Part shown: one piece after another, positions 1 through 5,606 of the stretch
Layout of the letters: every line of letters begins with the position of its first letter
How positions within the stretch are numbered: the first letter of the stretch is position 1
Origin: Alphaproteobacteria bacterium
GTDB lineage: Bacteria; Pseudomonadota; Alphaproteobacteria; UBA6615
Assembly: GCA_013003285.1 (NCBI GenBank)
Contig: JABDJY010000257.1
Location: 1-10,146, forward strand
Direction of reading: 5' to 3'
DNA length: 10,146 bases
Program-made: the position numbers and the translations under genes
The notes under the pieces: model-generated
The model's input: only the letters and a program-made list of their open reading frames with translations
Told to the model about the DNA's origin: nothing
The model's database searches: none

Positions 1-1
1 C

Positions 2-439
2 GCGCTCGCGGCGACGCCCGGATTAGTCTTCCGGCCTGGCAGTTGGTATCAGCAACTCATGAAACCACCCTGGCGCCCGCCGGACTGGCTGTTCGGACCG
101 GTTTGGCTGGTGCTGTATATTATGATCGCAGTGTCGGGTTGGCTCGTGTGGCGTGAATTGGGTGCCATCGCAGTCTCTCTCCCGCTAACGATCTACGCCG
201 TACAACTCGCGCTGAACGGGCTTTGGTCCGCGATTTTCTTTGGCTTGCGCCGTCCCGATTGGGCGTTCATCGAAATCGCCGCGCTGTTGCTTTCTATCTT
301 GGCGACGATCGTCTTGTTCTACCGCGTGAACGCGCTCGCCGCCTATCTTCTTATTCCTTATGCCGGCTGGGTTGCATTCGCGGTTGTGCTCAATTTACGG
401 GTGTCGCAACTCAACCCCGTAACCCAACCTCGAACGTAA
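2..439 (+). CDS. tspO: TspO/MBR family tryptophan-rich sensory protein, 5' end cut by window
   Basis: TspO proteins are small five-helix inner-membrane proteins that bind porphyrins and other tetrapyrroles and affect stress and pigment responses. The reading frame is open from base 2 to the TAA at 437-439 (145 visible codons). The first ATG, at 59, is not the real start: codons before it read PGSWYQQL, which joins MKPPWRPPDW to give the family's WYxxLxKPxWxPP signature. Starting at 59 would therefore delete the first helix and the loop after it. Further family marks are FGPVW, the QLALNGLWSAIFFGL helix, RRPDWAFIEI, and the C-terminal PYAGWVAFAVVLN segment. Full-length TspO is about 150-160 residues, so roughly one to two dozen N-terminal residues lie outside the window. 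The gene converges on the EncFtn gene with a 15-bp gap. Family assignment is firm; the ligand is not shown. Confidence 0.93.
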   Translation, partial: ALAATPGLVFRPGSWYQQLMKPPWRPPDWLFGPVWLVLYIMIAVSGWLVWRELGAIAVSLPLTIYAVQLALNGLWSAIFFGLRRPDWAFIEIAALLLSILATIVLFYRVNALAAYLLIPYAGWVAFAVVLNLRVSQLNPVTQPRT

Positions 440-454
440 ATGCTGTTGTCCTCG

Positions 455-742
455 CTAATCGTGGGCAATCGGCTCTTCCGTGAACAAAAAGCCTTTCAGT
501 TCTTTGTCGAATGTCGGGTCCTTTCGCCGGATCCACTCCAGCACCATCGCCGCATGTTCTTTCTCTTCGTCCCGGTTGTGTGCAAGTATCGCTTTGAGCT
601 CGCTATCCTTGCAGGCATCTACGCGTTGGTTATACCAGTCGACCGCTTCCAGCTCCTCCATCAGAGACGTGATCGCCCGGTGCATGTCTCGCGTTTCGTC
701 CGATAACTCGCCGATTGGCTCATGGTATCCTTCGTTCGCCAT
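455..742 (-). CDS. Encapsulated ferritin-like (EncFtn) family protein without targeting tail
   Basis: EncFtn proteins are two-helix ferritin-like ferroxidases that assemble into rings; each iron centre forms between two subunits. They normally work as cargo inside an encapsulin shell that stores the oxidised iron. This 95-residue protein matches, from memory, the Rhodospirillum rubrum EncFtn core: MEELEAVDWYNQR at 28-40 and AILAHNRDEEKEHAAM at 51-66. E30, E60 and H63 correspond to the R. rubrum metal ligands E32, E62 and H65, and E29/E32 to its entry-site acids. The ATG at 740-742 has only a weak GAAG-type ribosome binding site. The protein stops right after the core at FLFTEEPIAHD, whereas encapsulin cargo EncFtn has a longer C-terminal extension ending in a targeting peptide. 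No such peptide is found in any frame past the stop, where the TspO 3' end lies, and no encapsulin gene is in the window. Family call is strong; its partner and compartment are unknown. Confidence 0.92.
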   Translation of the reverse strand: MANEGYHEPIGELSDETRDMHRAITSLMEELEAVDWYNQRVDACKDSELKAILAHNRDEEKEHAAMVLEWIRRKDPTFDKELKGFLFTEEPIAHD

Positions 743-801
743 TTATCTTCACTCGTCTGCTCGGGTTTCTTGTTGGGTCGTGCGTGTGGCACAGTCCCTC
801 G

Positions 802-816
802 TTAGCAATATTTTAA
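802..816. promoter_or_regulatory. Possible Irr iron-control element (ICE-like) upstream of EncFtn
   Basis: The sequence TTAGCAATATTTTAA is an imperfect palindrome that fits the ICE pattern TTAGAA-N3-TTCTAA, as I recall it for alphaproteobacterial Irr, at 10 of 12 fixed positions (one mismatch per half). It lies in the divergent intergenic region, about 60 bp before the EncFtn start and 85 bp before the acetolactate synthase start. It stands out as AT-rich in GC-rich surroundings. Iron-storage genes are typical Irr targets, which fits. An AT-rich promoter element without Irr binding would look similar. Confidence 0.3.
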
Positions 817-900
817 GCGCGGGGAAACCGCACCGATGCTCGATAAGAGCGCCACGAAAGCGCTCCAAAATTGCGTCCAATCGCGAATCGGCCTCCGACC

Positions 901-2550
901 ATGAAAGCATCTGATCTACTTGTCCGTTGTCTGGAAACCGAGGGTGTCACGCACATCTTTGGCGTGCCGGGTGAAGAGAATGCCGATTTCATGATGTCGC
1001 TGGAAAAATCGGACATCAAATTCATCATCACCCGCCATGAGCAGGGCGCGGCCTTCATGGCCGAGACATATGGCCGGCTAACCGGAAATCCTGCTGTTTG
1101 CTTGGGCACGCTCGGTCCGGGTGCGACGAACTTAATCACCGGTGTTGCCAACGCCAACATGGATCGCGCTCCCTTGATCGTCTTGACTGGCCAAGCCGAC
1201 ACGCGCCGTCGCCACAAAGAGAGCCATCAAGTGATCGATGTGGTCGCCATGTACGCCCCGGTGACCAAGTGGGCGACATCGATCGAACACGCAGACTCGA
1301 TACCCGAGATCGTTCGCAAGGCCGTGCGGCTGGCGCGTGCGGAAAAGCCCGGTGCTGTGTTGATCGAGCTGCCTGAGGACATCGCCAAGCACGATAGCGA
1401 AGCAAAACCGCTTGAGCCGCGCCGCTTCCGGCGACCCGGCGCCGACGACAAGATCACCGACCGCGCCTACGACCTGCTTTGCAGCGCCAAACGTCCGATC
1501 ATCATCGCCGGCAACGGCACCATCCGGAAACGCGCCAGCAAGCAACTGCGCCGGTTTTGCCAGGCGACGGGAATCGGTGCCATCAGCACCTTCATGGCGA
1601 AAGGCGCGGTCGATAGGGAGGCGCCGTATTGCTTGTACACGATCGGCCTGCAACAAAAAGATTACCCCGCACTCGCCGTTGAGCAGTCGGACCTCGTTAT
1701 TGCTCTTGGTTACGATTTGGTGGAATACCCCCCATCTCTGTGGAATACCGATGCTGGTAAACCCATCATCCATATCGACTTTCTGCCCGCCGAAATCGAC
1801 GCCCATTATCATCCCACCGTTGAATTAGTCGGCGACCTTGCACACGCCTTATGGGCCTTGAACGAACGGGTCGAAGTCCGCGGCGTGCCCGATTACGATC
1901 TCGACTATCAAGCTGCGATGCGCGAACAGATGCGCGCGGATATTGCGGCGCACGCCGACGACGACACCGAAGGTACAGTTCGCCCGCAAAAGCTCGTTTG
2001 GGATATCCGCGCCGCCCTGGGCCCGGACGACATCCTGTTATCGGGCGTCGGCGCACACAAAATGTGGGTTGCCCGCTATTACCATTGCCACGAGCCGAAC
2101 ACCTGCCTCATCCCGAATGGTTTCTGCTCAATGGGTTTGCCGCTGCCTGGCGCGATCGCCGCCGATATGGTTTGTCCAGACCGCAATATCGTCGGCGTGG
2201 TCGGCGACGGCGACTTCCTGATGAACGTGCAAGAGATGGAGACCGCCCGGCGCTTGAATTCCGATATCACGATCGTGGTCTGGGAGGATCGCGGCTACGG
2301 ATTGATCGCCTGGAAACAGGACAATGAATTTGGCGCCCACACAGACCTTTCCTTCGGTAATCCGAACTGGCGGGAACTTGCTCGCGCGTTTGGCTGGCAC
2401 GGGCAGGTCGTGTCCGACGCCCGCGATTTCGCTGGCGCGCTGCGCACCGCCCTCGACCACAAGGGTCCGGCGCTCGTCGTCGCGCCTGTCGACTACCGGG
2501 AAAACGGACTCTTGAGCGAACGGTTAGGCCGCATTGAATACACTATCTGA
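901..2550 (+). CDS. Acetolactate synthase-like ThDP-dependent enzyme, large subunit
   Basis: This is a thiamine-diphosphate enzyme of the acetolactate synthase family, which condenses two pyruvates into 2-acetolactate with loss of CO2, feeding branched-chain amino acid or acetoin synthesis. At 549 residues it has the family's normal length and order: N-terminal pyrimidine-binding domain (FGVPGEEN; RHEQGAAF with the cofactor-activating glutamate E47; GPGATNLITG), a central domain (about 185-340), and the C-terminal pyrophosphate domain with GDG at 435-437. Mg/ThDP ligand D436 is present, and 27 residues on the usual second ligand position is D463, inside WEDRGYG rather than the more common NDN. 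The ATG at 901 begins MKASDLLV, where relatives start; a TTG at 871 would add ten unconserved residues. There is no clear Shine-Dalgarno and no regulatory small subunit nearby, so this may be a stand-alone, catabolic-type or differently specific enzyme. The closest family I recall is the 'acetolactate synthase; reviewed' PRK08322 group. Confidence 0.85.
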   Translation: MKASDLLVRCLETEGVTHIFGVPGEENADFMMSLEKSDIKFIITRHEQGAAFMAETYGRLTGNPAVCLGTLGPGATNLITGVANANMDRAPLIVLTGQADTRRRHKESHQVIDVVAMYAPVTKWATSIEHADSIPEIVRKAVRLARAEKPGAVLIELPEDIAKHDSEAKPLEPRRFRRPGADDKITDRAYDLLCSAKRPIIIAGNGTIRKRASKQLRRFCQATGIGAISTFMAKGAVDREAPYCLYTIGLQQKDYPALAVEQSDLVIALGYDLVEYPPSLWNTDAGKPIIHIDFLPAEIDAHYHPTVELVGDLAHALWALNERVEVRGVPDYDLDYQAAMREQMRADIAAHADDDTEGTVRPQKLVWDIRAALGPDDILLSGVGAHKMWVARYYHCHEPNTCLIPNGFCSMGLPLPGAIAADMVCPDRNIVGVVGDGDFLMNVQEMETARRLNSDITIVVWEDRGYGLIAWKQDNEFGAHTDLSFGNPNWRELARAFGWHGQVVSDARDFAGALRTALDHKGPALVVAPVDYRENGLLSERLGRIEYTI

Positions 2551-2609
2551 ACCGATGCGGACGAATGGAAAATGCCGGGTTCGGTCGCGCCGACGGATGA
2601 GACCTAAGC

Positions 2610-3728
2610 ATGCCTGATACCTCCGCGGCATACGGGCAGTTTCGCATAGCGTTTGTTCTTTTTCTAATGGCCGCAATAGGTGTCGCTTTTATCGCGCTCA
2701 TCCTAGATTTCGTGGTCGCCGTTCTTATGGCCGCCGTGTTCAGCGCACTGCTTCATCCGATCTACTTGAAGGCACGCCGAAGGCTCCGCACGGGCCCAGG
2801 CGTAACCTCGGCAATTGTGATGTTTTTCCTGCTCGTCGCCGTCGGAGTGCCGGTGTTTGCGTTTGCCGGAATCCTCGCAGCTGAAGCGCTGAGCGTGAGC
2901 GAAACCGTCCGACCATGGCTTCAGCAACAGATCGAAGGCACCAGCACGGAGAATTTGCGCCTTCCAGAGTGGTTTCCGTTTAGCGACCAAATCGAACCTT
3001 ACAAAACGCAGATCTTAGAAAAGCTGGGCGAATTAGCTAGCAGCTTTGGCCAGTTTCTGTTCAACAGCATCCGTGCCGCAACCAGCGGGACCGTCGGTGC
3101 GCTGCTAAATATTTTTGTATTTCTCTACGCGATGTTCTTCTTTCTCATGCGCGGTCCCCAGCTTTTCGATGCGGCGCTGCGTTATTTTCCGCTTGATAGT
3201 TCCGACCGCGACCGTTTGATCGAGCGCGGTTTAACGGTCAGCCAGGCGATATTGAAGAGCATATTAATCATCGGTGTTCTTCAGGGCGCGCTGGTCGCGC
3301 TCGCTTTTTGGGTGCTCGGAATTGATGGTGCGCTTTTCTGGGGAACCATCGTCCTCATTCTGTCCGCGATTCCGGGGCTCGGTTCGGTAATCGTTTGGGC
3401 GCCCGGCGCTATCTACCTGTTGGCGATTGACCGGTCTTTCGATGCTGTAGCGCTAGTGGTTTGGGGCGCACTCTTGGTTGGCTTGGTCGACAACGTATTG
3501 CGACCGAGGCTAGTGGGCGGCGAAGCGAAGATCCCAGACCTTTTTATCCTGTTGGCCATTCTGGGCGGCATCGGGGCGTTCGGCTTTGTCGGTATCATCA
3601 TCGGCCCGATCATTGCGGCTGTGTTTCTCACTGTTCTCGACATTTACCGAAGTGCCTTTGCCGAACTGTTGCCGGGTAGTCGACATATCGACAGCGACAA
3701 GACCGGACCTTCTGAAACAGGCTCCTGA
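2610..3728 (+). CDS. AI-2E family (PerM/UPF0118) transporter
   Basis: A 372-residue polytopic inner-membrane protein of the AI-2E/PerM family, some members of which export autoinducer-2 (TqsA) or act as Na+/H+ antiporters; most have no known substrate. Hydrophobic helices appear near residues 10-50, a further one at about 65-92, then a soluble region (about 93-150), and a helix-rich C-terminal half. The diagnostic C-terminal block is clear: VDNVLRPRLVGG followed by IPDLFILLAILGGIGAFG and GIIIGPIIAAVF. The PIYLKARRRL stretch after the first helix pair is also typical. The ATG at 2610 lies 59 bp after the acetolactate synthase stop, so the two could share a transcript, though no functional link is evident. 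A terminator hairpin lies about 55 bp beyond the stop. The family is firm; substrate, including autoinducer-2, is not supported by sequence. Confidence 0.9.
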   Translation: MPDTSAAYGQFRIAFVLFLMAAIGVAFIALILDFVVAVLMAAVFSALLHPIYLKARRRLRTGPGVTSAIVMFFLLVAVGVPVFAFAGILAAEALSVSETVRPWLQQQIEGTSTENLRLPEWFPFSDQIEPYKTQILEKLGELASSFGQFLFNSIRAATSGTVGALLNIFVFLYAMFFFLMRGPQLFDAALRYFPLDSSDRDRLIERGLTVSQAILKSILIIGVLQGALVALAFWVLGIDGALFWGTIVLILSAIPGLGSVIVWAPGAIYLLAIDRSFDAVALVVWGALLVGLVDNVLRPRLVGGEAKIPDLFILLAILGGIGAFGFVGIIIGPIIAAVFLTVLDIYRSAFAELLPGSRHIDSDKTGPSETGS

Positions 3729-3783
3729 TAAATCGCTATGTAAATCTTTAAAAGTTTGGGTATTGCATAATTTGATTTCGGGA

Positions 3784-3816
3784 CCGACTGCTGCTCGAGT
3801 CGGCAATTTTATTTTT
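3784..3816 (+). terminator. Rho-independent terminator after AI-2E family gene
   Basis: A perfect 6-bp stem CCGACT (3784-3789) / AGTCGG (3798-3803) with an 8-base loop is followed by CAATTTTATTTTTG, a T-rich run on the plus strand. It sits 55 bp past the end of the transporter gene and before the next gene, as expected for the end of the 901-3728 transcript. Confidence 0.65.
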
Positions 3817-3889
3817 GATAGTTGCTTTGCTGTTTTCTGTTCTGCAGGTCGTGTGATCCAGAACCGGCGGCGCTGCGTATCTATTCCTG

Positions 3890-3930
3890 ACGTTCAGAAA
3901 ATTGTCGTGACTCTTTACTGAGCTGAACGT
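3890..3930. repeat. 8-bp perfect inverted repeat upstream of small ORF
   Basis: ACGTTCAG (3890-3897) and CTGAACGT (3923-3930) are exact reverse complements separated by 25 bases. They lie 59 bp before the start of the 43-codon gene. They could form a long-loop hairpin in a leader RNA or be a two-half operator. No T-run follows, so a terminator is unlikely. Chance occurrence cannot be excluded. Confidence 0.35.
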
Positions 3931-3988
3931 AGCGCGCGCAGTAGGGCAGCGGCGAATGTGCGTCACGACGACCACTTGGAGGTTTGTA

Positions 3989-4120
3989 ATGAAAAAGATC
4001 GAGATGAGTGCCGAAGAAGTTCGCCAGGGCGAAACGACAGGGCGTATGAGGATCGTTCTCGCGACATCTATTGCCGGTGCCGTCGCGGCGATGGGGACCA
4101 TTTTCCTCGCTATCGGCTAA
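3989..4120 (+). CDS. Small single-span membrane protein, 43 aa, function unknown
   Basis: ATG at 3989 is preceded by a consensus Shine-Dalgarno GGAGG (3978-3982) with ideal 6-base spacing, the best ribosome binding site in the window, and the frame ends at TAA 4118-4120. The product has a charged N-terminal part (MKKIEMSAEEVRQGETTGRM, residues 1-20) and one hydrophobic helix (about 22-42: IVLATSIAGAVAAMGTIFLAI), ending almost at once in Gly. Positive residues R19 and R21 just before the helix suggest the N-terminus stays in the cytoplasm. I do not recognise it firmly; the EEVRQGxTTGxxR pattern before a helix recalls short hypothetical membrane proteins common in Rhizobiales. It lies 95 bp before the dehydrogenase gene and could be its operon partner, but the upstream terminator and the intergenic gap suggest this gene opens its own transcript. 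Confidence 0.72.
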   Translation: MKKIEMSAEEVRQGETTGRMRIVLATSIAGAVAAMGTIFLAIG

Positions 4121-4203
4121 AGATCGAAATCTTATTGTTGTGTCGTTCAAACGTAAGCCAATTCTTGCTTATCGGATACCGCTTGGTTCGAACAGCGCGA
4201 GGA

Positions 4204-4218
4204 AAGGAGAAACCTTTG
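4204..4218 (+). promoter_or_regulatory. Ribosome binding site setting a TTG start
   Basis: AAGGAGA at 4204-4210 stands 5 bases before TTG at 4216-4218. It decides the dehydrogenase start: codon 1 is TTG, followed by VSLSHLSKRLDKA. Further upstream the same frame is open but gives Arg/Cys-rich, non-homologous sequence that overlaps the small ORF in another frame. Confidence 0.75.
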
Positions 4219-5481
4219 GTCTCGCTCAGCCATCTCTCGAAACGGCTCGACAAAGCGTCTAAGGCCGCGAAAATTAACGGCGAAGTCTTTGAGCGGCTTC
4301 GCCATCCCAAAGAAACGCTGTCTGCGACTCTCTGGCTTCGTATGGACGATGGCTCACTCCGTGCCCTAGAAGCTTGGCGCTGCCGCTACAACGAACTTCG
4401 CGGGCCAACTAAAGGCGGCATACGATTCCATCCGGATGTCTCGATGGATGAGGTGATGCAGCTGGCGTTCCTCATGACGTTTAAAACTGCGCTGATGGAA
4501 CTGCCACTGGGCGGCGCCAAGGGTGGTGTCAGCGTCGATGTCCGTGAGCTATCTGCGCACGAGCTTGAGCGCCTTAGTCGCGAGTACGTGAACGCCTTTT
4601 CGAGCATGATCGGCCCCGATCGCGACGTGCCTGCGCCGGACATGAACACGAACGGATTGCCGCTCGCCTGGATGTCCGATCAGTATAGCCAAATCTCCGA
4701 GATCGACGTCCCGGCGGCATTTACCGGCAAGCCGGTTGCCGTTGGCGGATCTGCGGGACGCGAGCAGGCGACTGGCCTCGGCGGCAAGATCGTTCTTGAC
4801 GCTCTCAGCGACCGACTGAACTTGGGCGACGGTGCCGGTGAAGTTGTCGTGCAAGGCTTTGGTAATGCTGGCTTCCACTGCGCCCGTGCGCTCGCCGAAC
4901 AGGGCTATCAGATTGTCGGAATTGCCAACAGTTCGGGCGGCGTTATTGACCGCGACGGAATCGACCCCGAAAAAGTGCGAGCTCACCTTGGCGACGGCGG
5001 CAAACTCGAAGATGCTCCGACGAACGGCAAGAAAAAGTCTGTAAGCAAAGACGACTTCCTGCAGATCGAATGCGATATTTTGGTCCCGGCGGCCATCGGC
5101 GGACAAATTACCTCCGACAATGCCGAGTCCGTATCGGCACAAGCCGTCCTTGAATTGGCTAACGGTCCGGTCACGCCCGACGCAGACGATATTTTGGAAG
5201 ATAACGGCGTTGTCGTTATTCCCGACATTCTCGCCAACGCGGGCGGCGTCACCGTATCTTATTACGAATGGGTCCAGAACCGAGCCGGCGATTACTGGTC
5301 GGAAAACCGCGTGATCGAACGGTTGACAGAAGAGCTTACGCGCCAGACCGAAACGGTTTGCGAAGTCGCCGATGAATTAGATATTTCGCTGCGCACTGCT
5401 GCCTATGTACACGCCCTGCGTCAGTTAGAGGCGGCAATGGTCGCACAGGGAACCGAGCAAACCTATCGCGAAGCTTCATGA
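4216..5481 (+). CDS. Glu/Leu/Phe/Val family dehydrogenase (glutamate dehydrogenase-like)
   Basis: Reversible NAD(P)-dependent oxidative deamination of an amino acid, most likely glutamate to 2-oxoglutarate and ammonia, in the cytoplasm. The protein is 421 residues from the TTG start, the usual length of the hexameric class. The N-terminal dimerisation/substrate domain carries KGGIRFHP (K66), FKTAL (K90), LGGAKGG (catalytic K102) and DVPAPDMNT (catalytic D142); the spacing K66-K90-K102-D142 equals that of K89-K113-K125-D165 in the Clostridium symbiosum enzyme. The Rossmann domain has GFGNAG at 214-219; after the second strand comes IANSSGG, where many relatives have Asp, so NADP use is possible but unproven. 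ANGPVTPDAD and LANAGGVTVSYYEW are typical C-terminal motifs. An insertion-like linker with KLEDAPTNGKKK lies near 260-275. Substrate could also be another amino acid; family certain, substrate likely. Confidence 0.9.
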   Translation: MVSLSHLSKRLDKASKAAKINGEVFERLRHPKETLSATLWLRMDDGSLRALEAWRCRYNELRGPTKGGIRFHPDVSMDEVMQLAFLMTFKTALMELPLGGAKGGVSVDVRELSAHELERLSREYVNAFSSMIGPDRDVPAPDMNTNGLPLAWMSDQYSQISEIDVPAAFTGKPVAVGGSAGREQATGLGGKIVLDALSDRLNLGDGAGEVVVQGFGNAGFHCARALAEQGYQIVGIANSSGGVIDRDGIDPEKVRAHLGDGGKLEDAPTNGKKKSVSKDDFLQIECDILVPAAIGGQITSDNAESVSAQAVLELANGPVTPDADDILEDNGVVVIPDILANAGGVTVSYYEWVQNRAGDYWSENRVIERLTEELTRQTETVCEVADELDISLRTAAYVHALRQLEAAMVAQGTEQTYREAS

Positions 5482-5487
5482 CCCCCG

Positions 5488-5511
5488 CGAGAGGGCCGTG
5501 CTGGCCTTTCG
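5488..5511 (+). terminator. Stem-loop after dehydrogenase gene, possible terminator
   Basis: CGAGAGGGCC (5488-5497) pairs with GGCCTTTCG (5503-5511) around a GTGCT loop, giving nine pairs with one bulged G and one G-T pair. It begins 7 bases after the stop codon. No T-tract follows, so if it ends transcription it is a weak or assisted terminator; it may instead protect the mRNA 3' end. Confidence 0.4.
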
Positions 5512-5606
5512 ACAACGCGACGGAGGTTGATACAGTCGCAATAGCGGCTTTGCTGCTAGTCTTTCGGCCGCTTAACATCGATTAGGGGCGATCGTAGCGT
5601 CAAGTT

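Noticed and set aside
871..900. TTG start ten codons upstream for the acetolactate synthase-like gene
   Set aside because: The added residues are not family-like; ATG 901 begins the conserved MKASDLLV segment.
743..900. EcfG general-stress promoter (GGAAC-N16/17-CGTT) for EncFtn or acetolactate synthase
   Set aside because: Only GGAAAC-like fragments without a CGTT partner at the required spacing on either strand.
1132..1812. 226-codon open frame antisense to the acetolactate synthase-like gene
   Set aside because: Composition follows the codon pattern of the sense gene in a GC-rich genome, there is no recognisable domain, and the sense protein is conserved throughout.
4120..4133. AAGAT-CGAA-ATCTT mini-hairpin at the small ORF stop
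   Set aside because: A five-pair AU-rich stem with no U-run is too weak to support a terminator.
3958..4215. Extended N-terminus of the dehydrogenase in the same open frame
   Set aside because: The extra 86 residues are Arg/Asp/Cys-rich and unlike any dehydrogenase N-terminus, overlap the small ORF at 3989-4120 in another frame, and a good ribosome binding site precedes TTG 4216.
5527..5560. TTGATA / weak -10 pair, or RpoE-like TGATAC, as photolyase promoter
   Set aside because: No matching -10 element (TATAAT-like or TAAGA-like) at the right spacing; not enough to call.
5543..5572. Inverted repeat AGCGGC/GCCGCT upstream of the photolyase operon
   Set aside because: Only six GC-rich pairs with an 18-base spacer; expected by chance in this composition, and no known operator fits.
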